DNA of 43,801 nucleotides, taken from assembly GCF_030704825.1 (NCBI RefSeq), contig NZ_JAUYNX010000020.1, positions 1-43,801 on the forward strand. The letters run 5' to 3'. Numbering within the stretch: the first letter of the stretch is position 1; each line of letters opens with the position of its first letter. Position numbers and translations under genes: made by a program. The notes under the pieces are model-generated. The model did not search any database. It was not told the origin of the DNA and was given only the letters and a program-made list of their open reading frames with translations. Below are positions 1 to 7,651 of this stretch, piece after piece. Origin of the DNA: Brevundimonas sp. (GTDB lineage: Bacteria; Pseudomonadota; Alphaproteobacteria; Caulobacterales; Caulobacteraceae).

Positions 1-479
1 CGGGCCGCGGCGGCCTCGGCCTGGGCGGCGCTGGCGACACGGTCGGCGGCGGCGGCCTGTTCGCGGGCCGCCGCGTCCCGGCGGGCCCGCTCGGCGGCCG
101 CGGCGGCTTCGCGTTCCGCGTTCTGGCGGGTGGCCAGTTCGATGGCGCGGCGACGGGCTTCCTGTTCGGAGGCCGACAGATGGCCGTCGGCCGGAGCCGG
201 GCGCGGCGCCTGCGGCGCCGCCGGAGCCTCGGTGCGCGGACGCGCGACGTCGAAGCCTTGCGGACGCTGATGGCCCGGCACGGCGCCGACGCGACGCTTG
301 GTCTCGACCACCACGGTCTTGGTGCGGCCGTGGCTGAAGCTCTGGCGCACGGTGCCGGTCGAAACCGATCCCGCCTGCCGCGGCTTCAGGCTGAGCGGCG
401 CGCGCGGTCCCGTCGTCGAAGGCGTGCCTTGCGTCGGGGGTGTCGTGCCGTCGTTGGTCTTGTCGTTCTCGTCAGTCAT
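1..479 (-). CDS. infB: Translation initiation factor IF-2, N-terminal part (runs off left edge)
   Basis: Only the first 159 residues are present; the GTPase domains lie outside the window. IF-2 brings initiator tRNA to the 30S subunit and promotes subunit joining. The start is ATG at 477-479 on the minus strand. A basic segment at residues 30-63 (containing KPRQAGS and SFSHGRTKTVVVETKRR) is typical of the alphaproteobacterial IF-2 N-terminus. From about residue 100 the chain becomes a highly charged Ala/Arg/Glu helix (for example EQEARRRAIELATRQNAERE), the usual low-complexity linker. It is the last visible gene of rimP-nusA-ylxR-infB, in its usual order, 82 bp after ylxR. Identity rests on the N-terminal motif plus operon order; the catalytic part cannot be checked here. 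Confidence 0.9.
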   Translation of the reverse strand, partial: MTDENDKTNDGTTPPTQGTPSTTGPRAPLSLKPRQAGSVSTGTVRQSFSHGRTKTVVVETKRRVGAVPGHQRPQGFDVARPRTEAPAAPQAPRPAPADGHLSASEQEARRRAIELATRQNAEREAAAAAERARRDAAAREQAAAADRVASAAQAEAAAA

Positions 480-561
480 CCGGTCGCTTTACTCGGGACA
501 GCGGGTGATCCGCCGTCGTCTCGTTCAAACACAAAAAGCCGCGCGTCGCCCGGCCCCCAAA

Positions 562-1230
562 TCAGGGAGCAGAACCCCGCCCGTCCAAAACCTTGTTCGG
601 CATCCCAGCCGCTTCATCGCCCCACTGCGGAGGCGTCAACGGTCGAAATCCCGCCAGTCGTTCGACCTCTATGGTCCAGCGATCGGCCCGCCCGCCCTCA
701 AGCAGGACGGCGTGTATCGCATTTTCCAGCCCAAGGGCCAAACTCAAATCGTCCGCCGTGAAGACGCCGCAGACTTTCGGGCGCGGCGTGATGTGTTTCG
801 CCAGCGAAAGCAGCTTGCCCCGGCCGTCGGCGGACCCGTCGGCCGCCTCGATGATCCACGCGGCCTTGCCCGACCGGACGTTGGCCAGGGATTTCTCGAA
901 GCCGGAGATAAGCACGCCTTCGCGCCGGGCAAGACCCAGTTGGTCCAGACATCGTTTGGCCAGCAGGCTTTCGACCGTGTCCGCCAGGTCGGCGGCCGGC
1001 TTCATGGGGGCCTTGGCGGCGCGCGAGAACAGGTTCTTCTTCACCGCCATCTCGATCGAGGCGCGGTCCGCCGCGACCCACAGGCCGCGTCCCGGAAGCT
1101 TGCGCGCCAGGTCGGGGGCCACCGAACCGTCCGGAGCGGCGACGAAGCGGATCAGGCGAGATTCGTCCATGACCTCGTGGGTGACGAGGTCGCGTCGCTC
1201 TCTATCGATCGTCGCTTCGCGCAGACTCAT
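562..1230 (-). CDS. ylxR: YlxR-family RNA-binding protein with L7Ae-like C-terminal domain
   Basis: A 222-residue protein between nusA and infB, the usual place for YlxR (DUF448) proteins. The N-terminal part (residues 1-85) has the YlxR pattern: a basic start, a strand near RLIRFVAAPDG and PGRGLW at 46-51. The second half (about 105-185) resembles the L7Ae/L30e-like RNA-binding fold that alphaproteobacterial members carry (LLAKRCLDQLGLARREG, then VCGVFTADDLSLALG). YlxR proteins bind nucleic acid and have been linked to RNase P and to transcription, but the role in this group is not settled. It lies 18 bp after nusA, so it is almost certainly cotranscribed. The first CxxC-like cysteines of some YlxR proteins are absent. 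Confidence 0.88.
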   Translation of the reverse strand: MSLREATIDRERRDLVTHEVMDESRLIRFVAAPDGSVAPDLARKLPGRGLWVAADRASIEMAVKKNLFSRAAKAPMKPAADLADTVESLLAKRCLDQLGLARREGVLISGFEKSLANVRSGKAAWIIEAADGSADGRGKLLSLAKHITPRPKVCGVFTADDLSLALGLENAIHAVLLEGGRADRWTIEVERLAGFRPLTPPQWGDEAAGMPNKVLDGRGSAP

Positions 1231-1248
1231 GAACGATCCGGCTCTTCA

Positions 1249-2994
1249 TCACGCGTCGGGGGTTTGTTCGGGATCCCCGGCGAGGACCTCCGCGTCGTCG
1301 TCGCCTTCAGCCTCGTCGCCTTCCGGCGCGGCGGCGAAGACGGCGTCGGCGTCGTATTCGCCCTCGGGCAGTTCTTCCTCGTATTCGGGCTCGGGCGGCT
1401 GCGGCAGTTCCGAGGCGTCGATCCAGCCGGCGGCGACGCGCGCCTGGAGGATCAGCATCTCGGCCTCTTCCTGGGCCAGGTTGAAGCTTTCCAGCACGCC
1501 CGGGACCTTGACCCGTTCGCCGTTCCTGACCTCGTAGCCGCCGCGGATCTCGTCGGTGGCCAGGTCGGCCAGATCCTCGACGGTCTTGACCCCGCCTTCG
1601 CCCAGGGCGACGGCGATGGCGCCGGTCACGCCCGGAACGGCCATGACGCCGTCCTCGACGCCCAGCTCGACGCGTTTCGCATCCAGAATGGCGGCCTGAC
1701 GGTCGAGGAAGTCGCGGGCGCGGGCCTGCAACTCTTCGGCCGTATCCTCGTCGAAGCCCTCGATGTCGGAAATCTCATAGGGCTCGACGAAGGCCAGGTC
1801 CTCGACCGTGGCGAAGCCTTCGGTGACCAGCAGCTGGGCGATGACCTCGTCCACGTCCAGGGCTTCCTGGAACAGGGCGGTGCGCTCGCTGAACTCGCGC
1901 TGGCGGCGCTCGGAGTCCTGGCTTTCGGTGATGATGTCGATCTGCCAGCCGGTCAGCTGGCTGGCGAGACGGACGTTCTGGCCGCGGCGGCCGATGGCCA
2001 GCGACAGCTGCTCGTCGGGCACCACCACCTCGACGCGGTCGGCTTCCTCGTCCAGCACCACCTTGGACACCTCGGCCGGAGCCAGGGCGTTGACGATGAA
2101 GGTGGGCTCGTCGCTGTTCCACTGGATGATGTCGATCTTCTCGCCCTGCAGTTCGGCGACGACCGCCTGGACCCGCGAGCCGCGCATGCCGACGCAGGCG
2201 CCAACCGGATCGATGGAGGAGTCGTTCGACAGCACGGCCATCTTGGCGCGCGAGCCGGCGTCGCGAGCGGCGGCGCGGATTTCGATCACGCCGTCGTAGA
2301 CCTCCGGGACTTCCTGGGCGAACAGCTTGGCCATGAAGCCAGGGTGCGAGCGCGACAGCATGACCTGCGGACCCTTGGCCTCGGCGCGGACGTCATAGAT
2401 GTAGGTGCGGATCCGGTCGCCGATGTTGAACACCTCGCGCGGGATCGAGTCGTTGCGGCGCATGATGCCCTCGCCCCGGCCCAGGTCGACGACGGTGTTG
2501 CCGTATTCGACGCGCTTGACGGTGCCGTTGACGATCTCGCCGACGCGGTCCTTGAACTCCTCGTACTGGTTGGCGCGCTCGGCCTCGCGAACCTTTCCGG
2601 TGACGACCTGGCGGGCCATCTGGGTCTGCACCCGACCGAATTCGAACTCGGGCAGGCTCTCGACATACTCCTTGCCGACAAAGGCTTCCGGATCGCGCTT
2701 CGAGGCGTCGGTCAGGCGGACCATGGCCGAGTCGTTGAACTCCTCCAGCTCGTCTTCCGGCTGCCAGTCGTCGGCCACGACGGTGACATGACGCGTCAGG
2801 GCCATTTCGCCGGACTTGGGATCGATCTTGGCGCGGATGTCGTGATGGGCGCCGTAACGCGACTTGGCGCCCTTCTGGATCGCCTCCTCGATCGCCTCGA
2901 CGACGATCTCCTTGTCGATGTTTTTCTCGCGCGCGACCGCGTCGGCGATCTGCAGCAATTCGAGTCGGTTCGCGGAAACGCCGGCTACAGCCAT
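1249..2994 (-). CDS. nusA: Transcription termination/antitermination factor NusA
   Basis: A 581-residue NusA, which binds RNA polymerase and nascent RNA and controls pausing, termination and antitermination. The domains appear in order: the polymerase-binding N-terminal domain (about 1-130), an S1 domain (about 135-200, [20 protein letters not shown]), two KH domains (about 225-345, with [20 protein letters not shown] and [20 protein letters not shown]) and C-terminal helix-hairpin-helix repeats followed by a very acidic tail. The ATG is three bases after the rimP stop, with GAGGA inside the end of rimP as ribosome binding site, so the two are translationally linked. Length and layout match other alphaproteobacterial NusA proteins with the extended C-terminus. 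Confidence 0.97.
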   Translation of the reverse strand: MAVAGVSANRLELLQIADAVAREKNIDKEIVVEAIEEAIQKGAKSRYGAHHDIRAKIDPKSGEMALTRHVTVVADDWQPEDELEEFNDSAMVRLTDASKRDPEAFVGKEYVESLPEFEFGRVQTQMARQVVTGKVREAERANQYEEFKDRVGEIVNGTVKRVEYGNTVVDLGRGEGIMRRNDSIPREVFNIGDRIRTYIYDVRAEAKGPQVMLSRSHPGFMAKLFAQEVPEVYDGVIEIRAAARDAGSRAKMAVLSNDSSIDPVGACVGMRGSRVQAVVAELQGEKIDIIQWNSDEPTFIVNALAPAEVSKVVLDEEADRVEVVVPDEQLSLAIGRRGQNVRLASQLTGWQIDIITESQDSERRQREFSERTALFQEALDVDEVIAQLLVTEGFATVEDLAFVEPYEISDIEGFDEDTAEELQARARDFLDRQAAILDAKRVELGVEDGVMAVPGVTGAIAVALGEGGVKTVEDLADLATDEIRGGYEVRNGERVKVPGVLESFNLAQEEAEMLILQARVAAGWIDASELPQPPEPEYEEELPEGEYDADAVFAAAPEGDEAEGDDDAEVLAGDPEQTPDA

Positions 2995-2997
2995 GGT

Positions 2998-3573
2998 CTA
3001 GTCCTCGGTCTCAACAGAGTTGTCGTTTCGGGCGGCCCGTTTCTCGGCCCCCGCCTTCATCAGTTCGTCGGTCAGCACCAGCTTGGCGTCGACCAGCCAG
3101 TCGAACGGGATCAGGGCGGTGTCCTCCTCGCCCTCCAGATCCATGGCGACATTGTCGCCCTCGGTCCCGGCGATCACGCCCTTGAACCGCTTGCGGCCCT
3201 CGATCATGCGGTCGCTCTCCAGCCGCGCCTCGAAGCCCTCGAACAGATCGAAGTCGGACAGGCGGGTCAGCGGGCGGTCGACGCCCGGCGACGACACTTC
3301 CAGCAGATACTCGCCGGCGATAGGGTCGGCGGCGTCGAACACTTCCGACACGGCGCGGCTCAGGCGGGCGCATTCCTCGACCGCGATGTCGTGGTCGCTG
3401 GGCCGTTCGGCCATGATCTGCAGCCTGCGACGCAGGGAGCCGCCCATCAGCCGCACGCGCACGATGTCGAGACCCAGGCTTTCGGCCACGGGTTCGATCA
3501 GCTCCAGCAGCTGGCGGTCTTCGACGGTCTTGGCCTTCAAAGGCTTTGGTCCAAACAAAAAGCGGCGGGCCAT
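2998..3573 (-). CDS. rimP: Ribosome maturation factor RimP
   Basis: RimP acts in 30S subunit maturation. Recognisable parts are the N-terminal domain ([20 protein letters not shown], then [10 protein letters not shown]), the segment [16 protein letters not shown] and a C-terminal SH3-like barrel. The start is uncertain. An open frame extends to an ATG at 3645, but that ATG would lie upstream of the likely promoter and encodes a non-conserved leader. The ATG at 3573 (protein begins MARRFLFG) is used here, yet it sits in the loop of a terminator-like hairpin. A TTG at 3540 ([12 protein letters not shown]), with a weak GGA nine bases before it, is a serious alternative. It is first in the operon with nusA, ylxR and infB. 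Confidence 0.93.
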   Translation of the reverse strand: MARRFLFGPKPLKAKTVEDRQLLELIEPVAESLGLDIVRVRLMGGSLRRRLQIMAERPSDHDIAVEECARLSRAVSEVFDAADPIAGEYLLEVSSPGVDRPLTRLSDFDLFEGFEARLESDRMIEGRKRFKGVIAGTEGDNVAMDLEGEEDTALIPFDWLVDAKLVLTDELMKAGAEKRAARNDNSVETED

Positions 3574-3587
3574 CCGGGCCGCCGCTT
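3551..3587 (-). terminator. Terminator-like hairpin in the rimP leader (candidate attenuator)
   Basis: Read on the minus strand, nine bases (3587-3579, AAGCGGCGG) pair perfectly with 3568-3560 (CCGCCGCTT). Two more GC pairs lie inside a G-G mismatch around a four-base loop, and the stem is followed by TTTTTGTTT. This is the form of an intrinsic terminator. The upstream gene is divergent, so the only transcription entering is from the rimP promoter itself, which makes attenuation of the operon more likely than end-of-gene termination. The ATG at 3573 lies in the loop. What is seen is the hairpin plus T run; regulation is inferred. Confidence 0.72.
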
Positions 3588-3628
3588 GGAACGACGCCGT
3601 TGGACGCCGGTCTAACGATGTGGGAGGG

Positions 3629-3657
3629 CGTATAGCTCCGGGCAACGGGTTTGTCAG
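3629..3657 (-). promoter_or_regulatory. Probable rimP operon promoter
   Basis: On the minus strand CTGACA (3657-3652) is followed after exactly 17 bases by TATACG (3634-3629), close to a housekeeping sigma -35/-10 pair. Transcription would begin near 3622, some 35 bases before the leader hairpin. This places the ATG at 3645 upstream of the transcript and argues against it as the rimP start. Confidence 0.55.
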
Positions 3658-3723
3658 CCCCTGTCGTTATATCCTGAAACACGGCGTTGCCCTGGACCGT
3701 CGGCGACGCCAGAACAGGATGGC

Positions 3724-4233
3724 ATGAAAGTCTACTGGATCGGCCTCGACACCCCCGGGCGCCTGGGCATTTCGCGCAAGCCCGAGGGCGATGAAGCGCT
3801 GGATCAACAGATGGCCAGGCTGGCTCATGGCATGGTCGATCATGTCGTCAGTCTTCTGGAACCCGCCGAAGCGGAGGCGCTCGGCCTGGCCGGTGAAGGC
3901 GAGGCGGCCGAACGGAACGGCGTCGGCTTCTACAACTTCCCCATCGTCGATCACGGCGCCCCCGACAATGTCGACCACTACCGCCGCGTGGCTCGCGCCG
4001 TCGATCACCGCCTGCGCGCCGGTCAGGCCATGGTCATCCATTGCCGGGCCGGCCTGGGCCGCGCGCCATCATTGGCCATCTGTGCGCTGATCGAGGGCGG
4101 AATGAATCCCGATGAGGCCATACTTCGGGTCGGGCGCGCCCGGGGTCGGCCCGTGCCCGAGACGGACGAGCAACTGGCCTTCATCCGGGCCTTCGCCGCG
4201 GCAGCCGCTGATCGTCAGGCCAGCTCGAGCTGA
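3724..4233 (+). CDS. Cysteine-type (dual-specificity-like) protein phosphatase
   Basis: A 169-residue protein with the cysteine phosphatase P-loop HCRAGLGRAPS: nucleophile Cys107 and Arg113 in the CX5R signature, with Asp76 in PIVDHG as the likely general acid. This arrangement is that of the dual-specificity/tyrosine phosphatase superfamily and its bacterial cyclin-dependent-kinase-inhibitor-3-like members. There is no signal peptide or membrane segment, so it should be cytoplasmic. It is divergent from rimP and its last 19 bases overlap the end of the convergent DUF1993 gene. The substrate cannot be told from sequence. Confidence 0.82.
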   Translation: MKVYWIGLDTPGRLGISRKPEGDEALDQQMARLAHGMVDHVVSLLEPAEAEALGLAGEGEAAERNGVGFYNFPIVDHGAPDNVDHYRRVARAVDHRLRAGQAMVIHCRAGLGRAPSLAICALIEGGMNPDEAILRVGRARGRPVPETDEQLAFIRAFAAAAADRQASSS

Positions 4234-4718
4234 CCCAGATAGTCGCGCTTGCCCAGGGGCACGCCGGCGTTGCGCAGGATGGCGTAGGCCATGGACAGGT
4301 GGAAATAGAAGTTCGGCAGGGCGAAGCTGGTCAGATAGCCCTGGCCCTCGAAATTCAGTTCGACGCCGGGGAAGCGCAGCTCGATCCGGCGGGTCCCGCC
4401 GCCGGCGAAGGACGCGGCCTCGACGCCCTCGACGAAGGCGATCGACAGGGCGACCGTCGCCTTGAGGTCGGCAAGGCTGGCTTCAGTGTCGTCGGTCTTC
4501 GGCCACGGCTGGTCGGTCAGGCGGGCGATGCAGCTGCGGGCCGAGAAGCTGGCCATGCGAATCTGGTCGGGGAAGGGCCTCATGTCCGGCGCCAGCCGCG
4601 CCTCCATCAGGACCGCCTCGTCCAGCCCCGACTCCACGGCCCGGTCGACCAGTCCGGACAGGACGTTCAGGCCACGCAGGAACATGGAGGTCGAGAGGGT
4701 GTCGAGGGCGAGACTCAT
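4215..4718 (-). CDS. DUF1993 family protein
   Basis: A 167-residue protein matching the DUF1993 pattern: an N-terminal helix, the segment LMEARLAPDMRPFPDQIRMA and a C-terminal FALPNFYFHLSMAYAILRNA then GVPLGKRDYLG. The fold is expected to be a DinB-like four-helix bundle, but no activity is established for the family. AAGGA lies eight bases before the ATG. It follows metK and trmB on the same strand with a 31-bp gap, so cotranscription is plausible. Its 3' end overlaps that of the convergent phosphatase gene by 19 bp. Confidence 0.85.
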   Translation of the reverse strand: MSLALDTLSTSMFLRGLNVLSGLVDRAVESGLDEAVLMEARLAPDMRPFPDQIRMASFSARSCIARLTDQPWPKTDDTEASLADLKATVALSIAFVEGVEAASFAGGGTRRIELRFPGVELNFEGQGYLTSFALPNFYFHLSMAYAILRNAGVPLGKRDYLGQLELA

Positions 4719-4749
4719 GTGTCAGTCCTTTTTGCAGACCCGCCTTCTG

Positions 4750-5448
4750 CTACGCTTCGCGCACGAAATCCAGAAAGATCGGGGCCGTGTCACCCAGCTT
4801 CTTTTCCTCGTAGCGGGTGACCACATGATCGGCCGGGGCCGTGCGCCAGTCGTCGGCGGTCTCGGCCCGCCAGACCAGGCCCGGCGTGCGCTCGAACCGC
4901 TCCAGCGCCCAGTCGGCGTAGTCCTTCCAGTCGGTGACGAACCGCAGCCGACCGCCGGGTTTGAGCAGTCGCGCGATCTCCGCCGCCGTTTCGTCCTGGA
5001 CCAGCCGGCGCTTGTTGTGCCGCGCCTTGTGCCAGGGATCGGGGAACAGGATCATGACACAGTCCAGCGAAGCGTCCGGCAGGGCGGCCATCACGTCGCG
5101 GGCGTCGTCGGCGTGGAGGCGGACGTTCGTCAGGCCGCGCTCGTCGATGTGGCGCAGGGCCGAGCCGACCCCGTTCAGGAAGGGCTCGCAGCCGATCATC
5201 AGCGTATCGGGATGGCGCGCGGCCTGTTCGGCCAGATGCTCGCCGCCGCCGAAGCCGATCTCCAGCCAGACCGCGGTCGCGTCCGGCATCAGGGCCTTGG
5301 GATCGATCGGCCCGGCCTTCGGATCGGGCAGGGCGATCGTGGGCAGCAGGGTGTCGAACAGGGCCGCCTGGCGCGGCTTGATGGCGCGCGACTTGATGCG
5401 GCCGAACGAACGGAGCGGTCGGTGGGCGGAATCGTCGGGGGAGGTCAT
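4750..5448 (-). CDS. trmB: tRNA (guanine-N7)-methyltransferase
   Basis: TrmB makes m7G46 in the variable loop of many tRNAs, using S-adenosylmethionine. The 232-residue protein has a basic N-terminus (SFGRIKSRAIKPRQ), the SAM-binding motif WLEIGFGGGEHLAEQA and the family signature ILFPDPWHKARHNKRRLVQ, then a C-terminal TRYEEKKL segment. Length and motifs are standard. The gene lies 28 bp after metK on the same strand, which joins SAM synthesis to a SAM-using enzyme; the pairing suggests shared transcription from the regulated metK promoter. Confidence 0.95.
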   Translation of the reverse strand: MTSPDDSAHRPLRSFGRIKSRAIKPRQAALFDTLLPTIALPDPKAGPIDPKALMPDATAVWLEIGFGGGEHLAEQAARHPDTLMIGCEPFLNGVGSALRHIDERGLTNVRLHADDARDVMAALPDASLDCVMILFPDPWHKARHNKRRLVQDETAAEIARLLKPGGRLRFVTDWKDYADWALERFERTPGLVWRAETADDWRTAPADHVVTRYEEKKLGDTAPIFLDFVREA

Positions 5449-5476
5449 GGGCGCGCCTGTAGACGCGCCCGGGCGA

Positions 5477-6676
5477 TCAGGCCAGCGCCTTCAGCTGCTC
5501 CACCAGATCGGTCTTCTCCCAGCTGAATCCGCCGTCGGCATCCGGCGCGCGGCCGAAATGGCCATAGGCGGCGGTGCGGGCGTAGATCGGCTTGTTCAGG
5601 CCCAGGTGCTCGCGGATCGCGCGCGGCGTGGCGCCGCCGATGAGACCCAGGATGTTCGCCTCAAGCGCCGCCTCGGTGACGGCGCCCTTGCCGGTCCCGT
5701 GCAGATCGACGTGGATGGACTGGGGCTTGGCCACGCCGATGGCGTAGGAGATCTGGATGGTGCAGCGGTCGGCCAGACCAGCCGCGACGACGTTCTTGGC
5801 CAGGGAGCGGCAGGCGTAGGCCGCCGAGCGGTCGACCTTGGTCGGGTCCTTGCCCGAGAAGGCGCCGCCGCCGTGCGGGGCCGCGCCGCCGTAGGTGTCG
5901 ACGATGATCTTGCGGCCGGTCACGCCCGCGTCGCCGTCCGGCCCGCCGATCTCGAAGATGCCGGTCGGGTTGATGTGCCAGACGGTGTTCTCGTCGGTGA
6001 AGCCTTCCGGCAAAACTTCGAGGATGTAGGGCTTCACGATATCGGCGACATCGGCCGACGAGAGGCCGGCGGCATGCTGTGTCGAGAGGACGATCGAGGT
6101 GGCGCGCACCGGTGCGCCGTTCTCGTACAAGATCGTGACCTGGCTCTTGGCGTCCGGTTCGAGCCGCTTGTCGCCCGCGTGGCGAACCTCGGCCAGGCGC
6201 TTCAGGATGTTGTGGCTGTACTGCAGGGTCGCGGGCATCAGCTCGGGGGTCTCATTGGAGGCGTAGCCGAACATGATGCCCTGGTCGCCCGCGCCCTCGT
6301 CCTTGTTCCCCGCAGCGTCCACCCCCACGGCGATATCGGCGGACTGGCCGTGCAGGCGGTTGATGAATTCGAAGGTCTCCCAATGGAACCCGGCTTGCTC
6401 ATAGCCAATGTCGCGCACCGCGGCGCGGACGGCGGCTTCGATCTCGCCCTGCACGCCCGGCGCCCAATTGCCGTCCGTGTCCATGATGCCCTTGCCGCGG
6501 ATTTCACCGGCCAGCACGACCAGATTGGTCGTCGTCAGCGTTTCGCAGGCCACGCGCGCCTCCGGATCCTTGGACAGGAACAGGTCCACGACGGTGTCGG
6601 AAATCTGGTCCGAGACCTTGTCGGGGTGGCCTTCGGATACGCTTTCCGAGGTGAACAGGAAGGAGGATCGGGACAA
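5477..6676 (-). CDS. metK: S-adenosylmethionine synthetase
   Basis: MetK makes S-adenosylmethionine from methionine and ATP in the cytoplasm. The 399-residue protein has the ATP-binding start [18 protein letters not shown] (His17, Asp19), [12 protein letters not shown] and the P-loop-like [19 protein letters not shown]. The start codon is TTG at 6674-6676; GGAG lies seven bases upstream and no ATG or GTG occurs in a suitable place. The promoter 30 bases further up contains a perfect inverted repeat, so the gene is probably under a repressor of the methionine cycle. It heads a run with trmB and the DUF1993 gene. Confidence 0.96.
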   Translation of the reverse strand: MSRSSFLFTSESVSEGHPDKVSDQISDTVVDLFLSKDPEARVACETLTTTNLVVLAGEIRGKGIMDTDGNWAPGVQGEIEAAVRAAVRDIGYEQAGFHWETFEFINRLHGQSADIAVGVDAAGNKDEGAGDQGIMFGYASNETPELMPATLQYSHNILKRLAEVRHAGDKRLEPDAKSQVTILYENGAPVRATSIVLSTQHAAGLSSADVADIVKPYILEVLPEGFTDENTVWHINPTGIFEIGGPDGDAGVTGRKIIVDTYGGAAPHGGGAFSGKDPTKVDRSAAYACRSLAKNVVAAGLADRCTIQISYAIGVAKPQSIHVDLHGTGKGAVTEAALEANILGLIGGATPRAIREHLGLNKPIYARTAAYGHFGRAPDADGGFSWEKTDLVEQLKALA

Positions 6677-6705
6677 GGCGGGGCTCCGGGGATGCGCGGC
6701 GGCCA

Positions 6706-6734
6706 GACATATAAAGATATGTTTATATGTTCAA
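6706..6734 (-). promoter_or_regulatory. metK promoter with 24-bp inverted-repeat operator
   Basis: The repeat has perfect nine-base arms, ACATATAAA (6707-6715) and TTTATATGT (6722-6730), around the spacer GATATG. On the minus strand TTGAAC (6734-6729) and TATGTC (6711-6706) form a -35/-10 pair with a 17-base spacer, so the palindrome fills the promoter and a bound protein would block polymerase. The sequence stands out as AT-rich in very GC-rich surroundings. SahR, an ArsR-family repressor sensing S-adenosylhomocysteine, controls methionine-cycle genes in many Proteobacteria and is the best candidate; that link is inference. Confidence 0.7.
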
Positions 6735-6853
6735 GACGGCTGTCGGCCTATTATTCCGAATTGCGCCGGCCAGGCCCCGCCGGGCCCTCGCCGCGGTTTC
6801 GCCAGAACGCGCCGAACCGCGTTCAGAACGGCTCTCTGGCCTGATGGAAAGGG

Positions 6854-6929
6854 TGGTGCCGCTTAGGTGACTCGAACACCTGACCCCCGCATTACGAATG
6901 CGATGCTCTACCAGCTGAGCTAAAGCGGC
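6854..6929 (-). tRNA. tRNA-Thr (anticodon CGT), CCA encoded
   Basis: The minus strand folds as a full 76-base cloverleaf. The acceptor stem is GCCGCTT with AAGCGGC, the D arm GCTC/GAGC, the anticodon stem TCGCA/TGCGG with loop TTCGTAA, and the T arm contains GTTCGAGTC. Anticodon CGT reads the threonine codon ACG. The 3' CCA (6854-6856) is encoded. It lies between hemD and metK on the same strand. Confidence 0.96.
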
Positions 6930-6969
6930 CTTGGCGCGGCGAGCGGCGTGGCCCGCGCGAGAGGCGCTC

Positions 6970-6996
6970 TTTATACGCGGGGGGTCGGCTTGCCAA
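6970..6996 (-). promoter_or_regulatory. Possible tRNA-Thr promoter overlapping the end of hemD
   Basis: On the minus strand TTGGCA (6996-6991) and TATAAA (6975-6970) lie about 35 bases upstream of the tRNA. The -10 overlaps the hemD stop codon. The 15-base spacer is short, so this is a weak call; the tRNA could instead be read through from hemD. Confidence 0.3.
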
Positions 6997-7651
6997 GCGT
7001 CTGCAGCAGGGCGGCTTCGTCGGGCGTCGGGGCGACGCGGATTTCCAGTCCGGACCGATGGCCCAGGGGTTCGGCCGCGGCGGCCGACAGGGCGACGGCC
7101 AGTTGCCCGGCGAAGGGTCCCCGCGCCGCCAGCGCCCGCGCCCCGCGGGCCGAATGGATCAGAACGGCGTCGAACGCCTCCGGCGGCGGCGCCCCGGTTT
7201 CGACCGCTTCGTAGACGGCCAACGCCCTCGCCTCCATCCTGCCGGCCAGCAGCGCCGGCAGATCTCCGGCCGGCTCCCTGGCTCCCGGAATCAGCAATGG
7301 GCCGCTGCGCGGCCCGAGGTCGATCAGCAGACCGGCCAGGTCGGCCAGGGCGCCTGCCGCCGAGCGGACGTCCGCATACCCCGCGATCCGCGCCGCTTCC
7401 GCCGTCGCGTCGCCGACGGCGAAGACCGGCAGGGCCCGATCCCGGGTCAGGGCCGCGAAGGCCTCGACCCCGTTGCGGCTGGTGAAGGCCAGGGCCGAGA
7501 TTCCGGTCAGGTCGGGCTCTCGCTGCGGCAAGGCGCGGATCGCCAGCAGCGGTGCGACGACCGGCTCGAAACCCGCCGCCTTCAGGCGGTCGGCGGTGCG
7601 CGACGCGACCGGTTCGGCGCGGGTGACCCAGACGCGGCGGATCGGGGTCAG
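6971..7651 (-). CDS. hemD: Uroporphyrinogen-III synthase
   Basis: HemD closes hydroxymethylbilane to uroporphyrinogen III in haem and corrinoid synthesis. The family is weakly conserved. Support comes from the N-terminus RVWVTRAEPVASRTADRLK, the segment ALAFTSRNGVEAFAALTR, AVGDATAEAARIAGY and a later VLIHSARGARAL, together with its position right after hemC. No ATG, GTG or suitably placed TTG precedes the conserved N-terminus. The first usable codon is CTG at 7651-7649, which overlaps the hemC stop as CTGA, the pattern seen for coupled starts. A TTG at 7531 would remove about 40 conserved residues and is unlikely. With the CTG start the protein is 226 residues, normal for the family. Confidence 0.85.
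   Translation of the reverse strand: MTPIRRVWVTRAEPVASRTADRLKAAGFEPVVAPLLAIRALPQREPDLTGISALAFTSRNGVEAFAALTRDRALPVFAVGDATAEAARIAGYADVRSAAGALADLAGLLIDLGPRSGPLLIPGAREPAGDLPALLAGRMEARALAVYEAVETGAPPPEAFDAVLIHSARGARALAARGPFAGQLAVALSAAAAEPLGHRSGLEIRVAPTPDEAALLQTLGKPTPRV

Noticed and set aside
298..3615. A plus-strand open frame of over 1000 codons opposite nusA and rimP
   Set aside because: It is the mirror of well-supported minus-strand genes, caused by high GC at third codon positions. It matches no family and has no ribosome site. The same holds for long frames opposite the penicillin-binding protein (14091-16415) and cobT (41721-43592).
3574..3645. rimP starting at the ATG at 3645
   Set aside because: That ATG lies upstream of the likely transcription start, and the added residues have no RimP character.
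6805..6824. GAACGCG/CGCGTTC hairpin downstream of tRNA-Thr
   Set aside because: A seven-base stem without a T run; too weak to call a terminator in such GC-rich DNA.
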